Source: an uncultured bacterium
Lineage (GTDB): Bacteria > Bacillota > Clostridia > Christensenellales > QALW01
Length of the DNA stretch: 45,168 bases
Assembly (NCBI GenBank): GCA_905214315.1
Contig: CAJMLN010000012.1
Coordinates: forward strand, 1-45,168
Direction of reading: 5' to 3'
Position numbers and translations under genes: made by a program. The notes beneath the pieces are model-generated. The model was not told the DNA's origin. It saw nothing but the letters and a program-made list of their open reading frames with translations, and did no database searches. Positions 22,519-30,774 of the stretch are shown piece after piece; the first letter of the stretch is position 1; the number at the start of each line of letters is the position of its first letter.

Positions 22519-22875
22519 ATGAGAACATTAGCTGAACTTACGGCGATCAAAGAGAAAAACAGGCCTCTTGTTGCTATGCGTGAGGGAAGGGACGATATCC
22601 GCGTAGTGGTGGCCATGGGAACCTGCGGCATCGCCGCGGGCGCGCAGGAGGTGCTTTCCGCCTTTGTCAACGGCGTGAACGAGCAGGGACTGTACGAGCA
22701 TATCCTGGTACGGCAGTCCGGCTGCGTGGGTTCCTGCGCACAGGAGCCCATCGTGGAGGTATACCAGGACGGAAAAGAAAAAGTAACCTACGTGTGCATG
22801 ACGCCCCAAAAGGCCCAGCGCGTAATCCAAGAGCATCTCATCGGCGGCAAGCCGGTGGCCGAGTATATAAAATAA
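22519..22875 (+). CDS. hndB: Thioredoxin-like ferredoxin subunit (HndB-like)
   Basis: A 118-residue protein similar to the N-terminal thioredoxin-like domain of the NuoF-type subunit and to the HndB subunit of NADP-reducing hydrogenases. Cysteines in cluster-like positions are C36 (GTCGIAAGA), C69 and C73 (SGCVGSC); the fourth ligand position carries alanine, so a standard four-Cys [2Fe-2S] site is incomplete. C94 might substitute. It ends in the same KPVAEYIK segment as the equivalent region of the next gene (RPVEKYIY), which suggests shared ancestry. Likely part of the hydrogenase complex. Confidence 0.82.
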   Translation: MRTLAELTAIKEKNRPLVAMREGRDDIRVVVAMGTCGIAAGAQEVLSAFVNGVNEQGLYEHILVRQSGCVGSCAQEPIVEVYQDGKEKVTYVCMTPQKAQRVIQEHLIGGKPVAEYIK

Positions 22876-22890
22876 CGGAGGATAGAAAAA

Positions 22891-24687
22891 ATGTTTCGTT
22901 CACATGTTTTAATATGCGCCGGTACCGGCTGCACCTCATCCGGCAGCGCACAGGTTGCGCAGGCGCTGGAGCAGGCCCTGCAGGAAAACGGACTGGAAAA
23001 AGAAATCAAAGTGGTTAAAACGGGCTGCTTCGGTCTTTGCGCGCTGGGTCCGATTATGATCGTTTATCCCGAGGGCACCTTTTACAGCCGGGTAACGCCG
23101 GAATTTATTCCTGAAATTGTAGAGGAACACCTTATAAAAGGCCGCCCGGTAGAGAAATATATATATAATGATTCCGACACGCCGCCGGAAAACGGCAAAA
23201 CGGCAAAGCTGGGCGACATCAAATTCTATAAAAAGCAAAAGCGCGTGGCGCTGCGCAACTGCGGTCTGATCGACCCGGAAAACATCGACGAATATATCGC
23301 CCGCGACGGCTATATGGCCCTGGGCAAGGTTTTGACGGAAATGACGCCCGATCAGGTCATTCAGACCATGCTGGATTCCGGCCTGCGCGGCCGCGGCGGC
23401 GGCGGTTTCCCCACGGGCATGAAGTGGAAATTTGCCAAAAACAGCGTTTCGGATAAAAAATACGTGGTCTGCAACGCCGACGAGGGCGACCCCGGCGCGT
23501 TTATGGATCGTTCGGTTCTGGAGGGTGATCCCCACGCGGTGCTGGAGGCGATGGCCATTGCCGGCTATGCCATCGGCGCGGACGAGGGCTACATTTATGT
23601 CCGTGCGGAATATCCCATTGCGGTACACCGCCTGAACGTAGCGATTGCACAGGCACGCGAGGCCGGCCTGCTGGGAAAGGATATCTTTTCCACCGGCTTT
23701 AACTTTGACATTCACATCCGCCTCGGCGCGGGCGCGTTCGTCTGCGGTGAGGAGACGGCGCTTCTGACCTCCATCGAGGGTCACCGCGGCGAGCCTCGCC
23801 CCCGTCCGCCGTTCCCGGCGGTCAAGGGTCTGTTCGGCCAGCCCACAATCATCAACAACGTGGAAACCTACGCCAACATTCCCCAAATTATCAACAAGGG
23901 CGCCGATTGGTTTGCTTCCATGGGTACCGAAAAATCCAAGGGCACCAAGGTATTCGCCCTGGGCGGAAAAATCGAGCACACCGGCCTGGTGGAGATTCCC
24001 ATGGGCACCACCCTGCGGGAGATCATCTACGACATCGGCGGCGGCATTCCCGGCGGCAAGGCCTTTAAGGCCGCGCAGACCGGCGGCCCCTCCGGCGGCT
24101 GCATTCCCGCTTCCTTAATCGATACCAAGGTGGATTACGATTCGCTGATCGCCATCGGCTCCATGATGGGCTCCGGCGGCCTGATTGTTATGGACGAAGA
24201 CAACTGCATGGTGGATATCGCAAAATTCTTCCTGGAGTTTACGGTAGACGAATCCTGCGGCAAGTGTACCCCCTGCCGCATCGGCACCCGCCGTATGCTG
24301 GAAATTTTAAATAAAATTACCTCCGGCAAGGGCGAGGACGGCGATATTGAAAAGCTGGAAACACTGGCCAATACCATCAAAACCTCCTCACTCTGCGGTC
24401 TGGGACAGACGGCGCCGAACCCAGTGCTGAGCACCCTGCGCTATTTCAGACACGAATATGAAGCGCACATTTACAACAAGGAATGTCCCGCACATTACTG
24501 CAAGGCCTTTGCCCGGTATACCATCAACCCGGATAAGTGCAAGGGCTGTACGCTCTGTGCGCGCAACTGCCCGGTAGAAGCCATCTCCGGCTCGGTCAAG
24601 CAGCCGCACGTCATCGATACCGCCAAGTGCATCAAGTGCGGCGCCTGCAAGAGCAGCTGCAAATTCGGCGCGATCGAAATTAAATAG
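22891..24687 (+). CDS. hydB: NuoF-like NADH-binding subunit of electron-bifurcating hydrogenase
   Basis: Flavin subunit where electron bifurcation is thought to occur. The 598-residue product has, in order, a thioredoxin-like [2Fe-2S] domain (C9, C14, C46, C50), the NuoF core with the NAD/FMN glycine loop GRGGGGFPTG (167-176) and CNADEGDPGAF, a [4Fe-4S] site in CGKCTPCRIG, and two C-terminal ferredoxin motifs (CKGCTLCARNCP and CIKCGACKSSCK). This layout matches HydB/HndC. A GGAGG site precedes it, and hydA follows after 12 nt. Confidence 0.96.
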   Translation: MFRSHVLICAGTGCTSSGSAQVAQALEQALQENGLEKEIKVVKTGCFGLCALGPIMIVYPEGTFYSRVTPEFIPEIVEEHLIKGRPVEKYIYNDSDTPPENGKTAKLGDIKFYKKQKRVALRNCGLIDPENIDEYIARDGYMALGKVLTEMTPDQVIQTMLDSGLRGRGGGGFPTGMKWKFAKNSVSDKKYVVCNADEGDPGAFMDRSVLEGDPHAVLEAMAIAGYAIGADEGYIYVRAEYPIAVHRLNVAIAQAREAGLLGKDIFSTGFNFDIHIRLGAGAFVCGEETALLTSIEGHRGEPRPRPPFPAVKGLFGQPTIINNVETYANIPQIINKGADWFASMGTEKSKGTKVFALGGKIEHTGLVEIPMGTTLREIIYDIGGGIPGGKAFKAAQTGGPSGGCIPASLIDTKVDYDSLIAIGSMMGSGGLIVMDEDNCMVDIAKFFLEFTVDESCGKCTPCRIGTRRMLEILNKITSGKGEDGDIEKLETLANTIKTSSLCGLGQTAPNPVLSTLRYFRHEYEAHIYNKECPAHYCKAFARYTINPDKCKGCTLCARNCPVEAISGSVKQPHVIDTAKCIKCGACKSSCKFGAIEIK

Positions 24688-24699
24688 GGAGGCAACAAC

Positions 24700-26457
24700 A
24701 TGGAACAGAAAATGATTACCTTAACCATTGACGGCATCCAAGTAACCGTACCCGACGGAACCACGGTTTTAGAAGCCGCCAAAGAAGCAAAAATCAATAT
24801 TCCTACCCTGTGCTATTTAAAGGGAATCAACCAGATCGGCGCCTGCCGCATCTGTATGGTAGAGGTAGAGGGAGCCCGCGGTCTGGCCGCGGCGTGCGTC
24901 ATGCCCGCCGGCGACGGCATGGTGGTCCGCACCAATACCCCCAAGCTACGCTCAGTACGCAAGGCAAATTTAGAGCTGCTGCTCTCCAACCACAACCGGG
25001 AGTGTACCACCTGCGTGCGCTCGGGCAGCTGTGAGCTGCAGACGCTCTCCCATGAATACGGCGTGGCGGATATTCCCTTTACTGGCGCCAAAACCTTTGA
25101 GGGCTGCCCGGTGGACGACGTTTCATCCTCCATCGTGCGCGACAACACCAAGTGCATCCATTGCCGCCGCTGCATCGCCGTCTGCCAGAATGTACAGAAG
25201 ATCGGCGCCATCGGCATGTCCAAACGCGGCTTTAACTCCACGGTAGGCTCGGCCTTCGGCAAATCCCTGGCGGACAGCCCCTGTGTGAACTGCGGCCAGT
25301 GCATTGAAGCCTGCCCCGTAGGCGCGCTGCATGAAAAGAGCGAAATCGATAAAGTATGGGCCGCCCTGGCCGATCCGGAAAAGATCGTCTGCATTCAGCC
25401 CGCGCCCGCCGTCCGCGCCTCCCTGGGCGAGGAATTTGGCCTGCCCATCGGCACCGGCGTTACCGGCAAAATGGTGGCCGCCATGCGCCGCCTGGGCTTT
25501 GACAAGGTATTCGATACCGATTTCGGCGCGGACCTTACCATTATGGAGGAGGGCACCGAGCTGATCAACCGCATCCAAAACGGCGGCGTACTGCCGATGA
25601 TTACCTCCTGCAGCCCCGGATGGATCACCTACTGCGAAAAATTCTTCCCGGAATTTATTCCCAACCTTTCCTCCTGCAAATCGCCCCACGAAATGACCGG
25701 AGCGATCATCAAAAGCTATTATGCCAAAAAAATGGACATCGATCCTGCCAACCTGTATGTGGTCTCCGTTATGCCCTGCACGGCAAAGAAGCATGAGGCC
25801 GCCAGAGAAGAGCTTTCCCATAACGGCCTGCCCGATGTTGACGCGGTGCTGACCGTGCGCGAATTTGCCAAAATGGTAAAGACCGCCGGTATCGACTTTG
25901 CAGAGCTGGAGGACGAGGATTTTGACCGGCTGCTGGGCGAATCCACCGGCGCGGGTGTAATCTTCGGTGCAACCGGCGGCGTTATGGAGGCCGCTCTCCG
26001 CACCGTTTACGAAAAAGTGACCGGACAGGAATTAAAGAACGTGGACTTTACTGCCGTGCGCGGATTTGAGGGCATCAAAGAAGCCGAGGTGGACTTAAAC
26101 GGCACGAAGATCAAGGTAGCCATCGCCCACGGCACCGGCAATGCGGAAAAGCTGCTGACCGCCATTAAAAACGGCGAAAAGGATTATACCTTTATTGAAA
26201 TCATGTGCTGCCCCGGCGGCTGCATTACCGGCGGCGGACAGCCCATTGTCAGCGCGAAAAAGCAGATGAGCGTCAATGTAAAAGAGCTGCGCGCCAAGGT
26301 GCTCTATGCCGAGGACGCGGGTAAGAAAAAGAGAAAATCCCACGAAAACGCGGAAGTTGCAGCCTTGTATCAGGAATATCTGGGCGAGCCCAACAGCCAT
26401 CTGGCCCACGAGCTGCTGCATACCTCCTATAGCGCCAAGGAAAAGTTCAAAAAATAA
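24700..26457 (+). CDS. hydA: [FeFe] hydrogenase catalytic subunit
   Basis: Reversible H2 activation at the H cluster. The 585-residue protein has an N-terminal [2Fe-2S] domain (C38, C49, C52, C66), a His-ligated [4Fe-4S] site (H98, C102, C105, C111), two ferredoxin clusters (C152-C162 and C195-C205) and the H-cluster motifs TSCSPGW (302-308), MPCTAKKHE (358-366) and EIMCCPGGCITGGGQP (500-515). L1 has Ser where the classic motif has a second Cys, as I recall for NAD(P)-linked HndD-type enzymes. A short C-terminal tail follows the small-subunit-like region (YLGEPNSHLAHELLHTSY). Maturases HydEFG are not in the window. A terminator follows. Confidence 0.97.
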   Translation: MEQKMITLTIDGIQVTVPDGTTVLEAAKEAKINIPTLCYLKGINQIGACRICMVEVEGARGLAAACVMPAGDGMVVRTNTPKLRSVRKANLELLLSNHNRECTTCVRSGSCELQTLSHEYGVADIPFTGAKTFEGCPVDDVSSSIVRDNTKCIHCRRCIAVCQNVQKIGAIGMSKRGFNSTVGSAFGKSLADSPCVNCGQCIEACPVGALHEKSEIDKVWAALADPEKIVCIQPAPAVRASLGEEFGLPIGTGVTGKMVAAMRRLGFDKVFDTDFGADLTIMEEGTELINRIQNGGVLPMITSCSPGWITYCEKFFPEFIPNLSSCKSPHEMTGAIIKSYYAKKMDIDPANLYVVSVMPCTAKKHEAAREELSHNGLPDVDAVLTVREFAKMVKTAGIDFAELEDEDFDRLLGESTGAGVIFGATGGVMEAALRTVYEKVTGQELKNVDFTAVRGFEGIKEAEVDLNGTKIKVAIAHGTGNAEKLLTAIKNGEKDYTFIEIMCCPGGCITGGGQPIVSAKKQMSVNVKELRAKVLYAEDAGKKKRKSHENAEVAALYQEYLGEPNSHLAHELLHTSYSAKEKFKK

Positions 26458-26478
26458 CAAAAAAATATGGACAGATGC

Positions 26479-26515
26479 AAAAACAGCCATGGCCGCATTC
26501 GCGGGGGCTGTTTTT
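26479..26515 (+). terminator. Intrinsic terminator of the hydrogenase operon
   Basis: A 10 bp stem AAAAACAGCC/GGCTGTTTTT (26479-26488 with 26506-26515) with a 17-nt loop and a T tract lies 22 nt after the hydA stop. Confidence 0.85.
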
Positions 26516-26519
26516 GTAT

Positions 26520-27474
26520 ATCCGCTTTTTTATGAAGCTACAAGCAAAGCTTAAAAGCGGAGCTTTTTGCAAAAATCAGAATAACGAAAAGCTTTTTCTC
26601 AAAATCCCTTCGTCTCCCTTCCCAAAAACAGAAGAAACAAAGCGGGCTTTAAAAAACCGTTGAGCAATAAATTTTGTTCAGTAGAAGCTGTGATAAATTA
26701 AAGCATAGAAAGCTATGCTTTGCTGCCTTAATAAAACATTCTGCAAAAATTAAAGGCCGCTGTACCAAACCTTCCTCCGAAGCAGAAGGCGGTATATGTG
26801 TTTTCCCTTGCCGGGGAAACAAGACAGTCCTTTGTTTTGCGGTCATTTGCAGGGTTTTCCGGCGGAGGGTGTTTTTTCTCTCCCAAGTCCTGCCGGCATC
26901 CGTCCTCCCTTCCCGGAAAGAGCCGGGGAAACGAAATAAAAAGCCGCAATAATTAAAAAGGAGCGGAAGAAGAGCACGCCTTTTCTATAATGAAAAGCAA
27001 ATTTTTATCTATCCTCCTTGCAGCTTTAAAATTGCTTCGGCACTTACCAAATTTTTAATTTTTGCCGCAGAAAAAAACAGAAATAAAAAAATTTTTATCG
27101 CACCTCCTGTATTTTATTTTTCCGGCAGCCCCTATTTGCCCGTTTTTCGATATTTTTCAACAAAATCTGCAAGGCGGCTGATTCTTTTTTTAGCTTCTTA
27201 GTACGACAATATCCTATAATTTCCCCATGAAAGAACACGCATATTTCCAAAGGTTTTACCATTTATTTCCACTCTTCGCTAAAAAGATGCAGCATCCTTT
27301 GCTCTATCCATCAAATTGAAAAAATTCTGTCATACGATTTTTTGTGGAAAATATGGCACATATTACATAAAATGGTTGCTTTTTTCTGCCGTAAATGGTA
27401 AGATATGATTGTAAAAAAAATAACGCCGTCGTAAATTGATGTTCTGACGGATGCAAAGCAAAGGAGAAGTTGTT
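26520..27474. other. About 950 nt AT-rich intergenic region upstream of spo0A
   Basis: No supported gene on either strand; short ORFs here have odd composition and no ribosome binding sites. Visible structure: a 9 bp hairpin AAAGCATAG/CTATGCTTT at 26700-26721; two imperfect 21-nt copies of a repeat at 26999-27019 and 27089-27109; a TATAAT at 27215-27220 with a TACGACA 7 bp upstream, one base from the Spo0A-box core TTCGACA; and a TATGAT at 27404-27409 about 65 nt before spo0A. Several promoters for spo0A are likely, but none is certain. Confidence 0.5.
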
Positions 27475-28257
27475 ATGGAGGAAAAAACCAAAATTCTGAT
27501 CGTGGATGACAATCCCGATGTACGCACCCAACTCAGCGGTATGCTGGCCGGAATGGAAGAGGTAAAGCTGGTAGGTGCCGCCGCCAACGGCATGACCGCC
27601 ATCGATATGATCAACCGTTTCAAGCCCGATATCGTGCTGCTGGATATCATTATGCCGCAGCTGGACGGATTTGGCGTTATCGAATACCTGAACGAGCATG
27701 ACTGTATGCCCAACGTGATTGTGATCTCCGCTCTTTCCCAGGAGAACTTTATTATGCGCGCGCTGGAAATGGGCGTAAAATATTACATAGCCAAGCCATT
27801 TGAATGTGATAATATAAAAAACCGCATTCGGGACCTGATTGCCATGAGCAAAGGCATGATTCCGGCACGCACCCATACACTGACGCCTGCCTCAGGCGCC
27901 GAGACCCGCTCCATTGATGAAAAGATCAGCAGTGTGTTTATTACCATCGGAATTCCGGCGCACATCAAGGGCTATCATTTCCTGCGGGAAGCCATTAAAA
28001 TGGTGGTGGAAAATCCTGATATCATCAACCGGATCACCAAAGACCTGTACCCCGGCATCGCCAAGCATTTCAACACCAGCCCCAGCAAAGTAGAGCGCGC
28101 TATCCGTCATGCGATCGAAGTTGCCTGGACAAGGGGCCGCATCGACAACATCAATCAGGTATTCGGCTTTAATGTTTACAATAAAAATGATAAACCTACC
28201 AACGGCGAATTCATCGCGCTGATCGCGGACAAGCTGATTATAGAAAAATCGGCCTAA
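27475..28257 (+). CDS. spo0A: Sporulation response regulator Spo0A
   Basis: Master regulator of entry into sporulation. The 260-residue product has an N-terminal receiver domain (acidic pair D11/D12, phospho-acceptor D57 in DIVLLDIIMPQ, Ser in VISALSQE, Lys in YYIAKPF) and the highly conserved C-terminal DNA-binding domain (ITIGIPAHIKGYHFLREAIKM, and the recognition helix in SPSKVERAIRHAIEVAWTRG). The start at 27475 is set by AAAGGAG, 8 nt upstream, not by the ATG eight codons earlier. A terminator follows. Its presence says the organism belongs to an endospore-forming lineage, though not that it still sporulates. Confidence 0.97.
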   Translation: MEEKTKILIVDDNPDVRTQLSGMLAGMEEVKLVGAAANGMTAIDMINRFKPDIVLLDIIMPQLDGFGVIEYLNEHDCMPNVIVISALSQENFIMRALEMGVKYYIAKPFECDNIKNRIRDLIAMSKGMIPARTHTLTPASGAETRSIDEKISSVFITIGIPAHIKGYHFLREAIKMVVENPDIINRITKDLYPGIAKHFNTSPSKVERAIRHAIEVAWTRGRIDNINQVFGFNVYNKNDKPTNGEFIALIADKLIIEKSA

Positions 28258-28291
28258 AAACTGAATATTTCCCCCTTCCGCCTTTAAAGCC

Positions 28292-28321
28292 CAAGGAAAG
28301 AGACCGACCGCTCGTTCCTTG
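28292..28321 (+). repeat. Inverted repeat downstream of spo0A
   Basis: CAAGGAA (28292-28298) pairs with TTCCTTG (28315-28321), with a possible inner GAG/CTC extension. It lies between the spo0A stop and the intrinsic terminator and may protect the 3' end of the mRNA. Confidence 0.4.
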
Positions 28322-28347
28322 TACAGCACAGGTGGTTTTGTTTGCAG

Positions 28348-28374
28348 GGGGCAGCAAAGCTGCCCTCGTTTTTT
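28348..28374 (+). terminator. Intrinsic terminator of spo0A
   Basis: A 7 bp stem GGGCAGC/GCTGCCC (28349-28355 with 28359-28365) with a 3-nt loop, three bases, then six T residues. Confidence 0.88.
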
Positions 28375-28490
28375 ATTGCAGATTTTCAAAAGGCGCCTCT
28401 TTCCGCTGTATTTTTTTGAAAAAATTTTCCATAGTATAGGAACAGGATATATGTGAAAATAATACATTATAAAAGTGATAAAAATTTTGC

Positions 28491-28519
28491 TTGATTTTTT
28501 AGCTTAAATAAAATATAAT
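28491..28519 (+). promoter_or_regulatory. Promoter of the zinc-ribbon gene
   Basis: TTGATT (28491-28496), 17 bp spacer and TATAAT (28514-28519), 31 nt before the start codon. Confidence 0.75.
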
Positions 28520-28550
28520 GTAGCCAAAAATAAGAGCTGAGGTGATTATA

Positions 28551-28901
28551 ATGTATATTAAATGTCCAAGATGCATGCTTAACTATATAAATGAAGAAAC
28601 GGAACAATACTGCAAAGTCTGCCTGGTGGATATGGGAAAAATCCAGGGTCAGCCTGAGCTTGATTTGGAGGAGGAATACAAGCTTTGCCCTGAATGCGGG
28701 GAAAATTACCTGGAAGAGGGCGAAGAAATCTGTTATGCCTGCCGCCTTGAACATATGAAGCACGAAGAAAAGGACGAAGACTCCATAGAGGCCTTTGATG
28801 ACAGTGAAGATGTTCTTCCCGATACCGTGGACGATTCCCTTGACGCTATTGCGGAAATGGAAAACGAAGAAGAGGAAAAAGAAGAGCTTACGGAAGAATA
28901 A
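28551..28901 (+). CDS. Small double zinc-ribbon protein with acidic tail
   Basis: Starts at the ATG at 28551 (MYIKCPRCMLNYI), after a GAGGTG site; the upstream in-frame GTG at 28542 overlaps that site. The 116-residue product has two Cys4 units, CPRC...CKVC and CPECGENY...CYAC, each able to bind zinc, and then a strongly acidic C-terminal region (about residues 75-116, rich in Glu and Asp). No family name is known to me. The acidic tail suggests a protein-protein or nucleic acid mimic function; this is inference. It is monocistronic, with its own promoter and terminator. Confidence 0.85.
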   Translation: MYIKCPRCMLNYINEETEQYCKVCLVDMGKIQGQPELDLEEEYKLCPECGENYLEEGEEICYACRLEHMKHEEKDEDSIEAFDDSEDVLPDTVDDSLDAIAEMENEEEEKEELTEE

Positions 28902-28903
28902 AT

Positions 28904-28935
28904 AAAAACGCCCTCCGCAAAGAGGGCGTTTTTTT
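28904..28935 (+). terminator. Intrinsic terminator of the zinc-ribbon gene
   Basis: AAAACGCCCTC pairs with GAGGGCGTTTT around a 6-nt loop, followed by a T tract, starting 3 nt after the stop. Confidence 0.9.
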
Positions 28936-29132
28936 ATAAAGAAAGACTGCACAAAAAAATGCGCTTCAGCTTTGAAAAAGAGAAAAAATAATGGTGAAAT
29001 AAGCCTTGCCGCCCCTCCGGTGCAGAAAAGGCAAAACCGTACCGGGGCAGAAGAACCGCCCCTCAGCAGCCGGCAATGCAGAGCATCAGAAAGGGAAGCT
29101 TTCTCCTTATGCAAAGGAAAATAGAATTTTAC

Positions 29133-29154
29133 AAAAGAAAAGCACGGCCGCTTT
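29133..29154 (-). terminator. Weak terminator candidate after parB
   Basis: On the minus strand, AAAGC (29150-29154) pairs with GCTTT (29139-29143) around GGCCGT, followed by TCTTTTG. Only 5 bp, so its strength is doubtful. Confidence 0.35.
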
Positions 29155-30013
29155 AAAATTCTTCTCCGCCGGAAAGCAGTGAAATAATCCGTTCCAGATC
29201 CTCCCGATCAAAATACTCGATTTCAATCTTTCCTTTTTTATCGTTGCCGTTAATTGTTACCTTGGTTCCCATATGCAGGCGCATTTTTTCTTCTATCCGT
29301 TCAAATTCAGGAATATGTACCTTATGCCGGACAGATCTTTTTTTGCCCGCGGCGGCGGCCGCCTGCCGCTCAGCCTCCCGCACAGACCAGCCCTCCCTGG
29401 CGCATCTTTCCGCCAGGGTGATAATCAGCGCTTCCTCCTCCAGCGCGGCAAACGCCCTGCCGTGGCCGGCCGATATCTCCCCAGAGGCAATCAGCTTCTT
29501 CACCGGCTCGGGCAGCTTTAACAGCCGCACCGCATTGGCAATGGCCGGACGGGAAGCCCCGATGCGCTGGGAAACCTCCTGCTGCGTCAGCCGGAACTCG
29601 TCCATCAGCGCCTGAATGGCCTCGGCCTCTTCCATGGGGTTCAAATCCTCGCGCTGCAGGTTTTCAATCAGGGAAAGCTCGCACACCTGCCGGGGCGAAA
29701 GCTCTTTAACAATGGCGGGAATCGTCTGCAGCTTCAGCAGACGGCACGCACGGAAGCGGCGCTCGCCCGCAACGATTTCGTACCGCCGGCCGACTTTGCG
29801 CACGGTAATCGGCTGCAGCATGCCGTTGGCCTTGATGGATTCGGCCAGGGAAGCGATCGTCTCATTATGAAAGGTCTTCCGGGGCTGCGCCTTATTGACG
29901 TCGATGCTGCCGATGGGAAGCTGATGCACATACTCCCTGTCAATGCCGGTTTCTATCGTAATATCCTCGCCCATCAGGGCGCCCAGGCCGCGGCCAAGAC
30001 CGGAATTTTTCAT
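29153..30013 (-). CDS. parB: Chromosome partitioning protein ParB (Spo0J-like)
   Basis: CTP-dependent clamp that loads at parS sites near the replication origin. The 286-residue product has the N-terminal CTP-binding domain with GERRFRAC and SLIENLQREDLNPMEEAEA, a helix-turn-helix region (LTQQEVSQRIGASRPAIANAVRLLKLP) and a C-terminal dimerisation part. It starts MKNSGLGRGLGALMG at 30013, where the ATG overlaps the parA stop (ATGA) behind GGGAG. parB, parA and the membrane protein form one operon. No parS sequence was found in the window. Confidence 0.96.
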   Translation of the reverse strand: MKNSGLGRGLGALMGEDITIETGIDREYVHQLPIGSIDVNKAQPRKTFHNETIASLAESIKANGMLQPITVRKVGRRYEIVAGERRFRACRLLKLQTIPAIVKELSPRQVCELSLIENLQREDLNPMEEAEAIQALMDEFRLTQQEVSQRIGASRPAIANAVRLLKLPEPVKKLIASGEISAGHGRAFAALEEEALIITLAERCAREGWSVREAERQAAAAAGKKRSVRHKVHIPEFERIEEKMRLHMGTKVTINGNDKKGKIEIEYFDREDLERIISLLSGGEEF

Positions 30014-30771
30014 ATTGCTCCCTCGTTTCTTTGAATAATCTCCCTGCACAGCGCCTTATAGGCCAGCGCGCCGGGGCAGTAATTGTCAAACAGCTGAATC
30101 GGCACGCCGTAGCTGGGCGCCTCGGCCAACCGCACATTGCGGGGAATATAGGAGGCGTATACCCGGGATGAAAAATACCGTTTTACCTCCTGCACCACCT
30201 GCTCGGAAAGCTTTGTGCGCGAATCGTACATCGTACAGATTACGCCGTCGATGGCAAGGTCCGGATTCAGCCGCTTTTGAATCAGGCGAATCGTGTTCAC
30301 CAGCTGTCCCAGTCCCTCCAGGGCATAAAATTCACACTGGATGGGAACCAGCACCTTATCCGCGGCGGTAAAAGCGTTTACCGTCAGCAGATCCAAAGAC
30401 GGCGGGCAGTCGATCAGAATATAATCATATTCCTCCCGAATCTCCGCCAGTGCGTTTTTCAGAAGCTGCTCCCGATCCTTCAGCGCCACCATTTCCACCG
30501 TTGCGCCGGAGAGCGCCGTGCTTGCCGGCAGCAGAAAGAGCGAGGCGACGCGGGTGGGCAGAATCGCCTCCCGGATATCGGCGCGGTTAATCAGTACGTC
30601 GTAAATACTTTCCTTGTTTTTTTCAACGCCCATACCGCTGGTGGCGTTGCCCTGCGGATCCAAATCCAGCAGCAGCACCCGTTTGCCCAGCATGGCCAGG
30701 CCCGCGGCAATATTGATGGCCGACGTAGTTTTACCCACGCCGCCCTTTTGATTGGAAACAGCAAATACCAT
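30010..30771 (-). CDS. parA: Chromosome partitioning ATPase ParA (Soj-like)
   Basis: Deviant Walker A ATPase that moves ParB-parS complexes and in Bacillus influences sporulation and DnaA. The 253-residue product begins MVFAVSNQKGGVGKTTSAINIA, with the signature lysine of the ParA loop, the Walker B-like YDYILIDCPPSLDLLT and the DNA-binding surface near YVASYIPRNVRLAEAPSYG. Overlap with parB is four bases. It follows the membrane protein by 3 nt. Confidence 0.97.
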   Translation of the reverse strand: MVFAVSNQKGGVGKTTSAINIAAGLAMLGKRVLLLDLDPQGNATSGMGVEKNKESIYDVLINRADIREAILPTRVASLFLLPASTALSGATVEMVALKDREQLLKNALAEIREEYDYILIDCPPSLDLLTVNAFTAADKVLVPIQCEFYALEGLGQLVNTIRLIQKRLNPDLAIDGVICTMYDSRTKLSEQVVQEVKRYFSSRVYASYIPRNVRLAEAPSYGVPIQLFDNYCPGALAYKALCREIIQRNEGAI

Positions 30772-30774
30772 GGT

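Noticed and set aside
22936..23979. 347-codon minus-strand ORF opposite the NuoF-like gene
   Set aside because: Shadow of a strongly conserved hydrogenase subunit; composition is unlike a real protein.
26990..27058. 22-codon hydrophobic ORF upstream of spo0A
   Set aside because: No ribosome binding site at usable spacing and very AT-rich codons; not enough to support a gene.
28467..29114. 215-codon minus-strand ORF rich in Phe and Leu, across the zinc-ribbon gene
   Set aside because: It covers a gene with its own promoter and terminator on the other strand; the hydrophobic composition comes from the antisense of an acidic, Lys/Glu-rich coding sequence.
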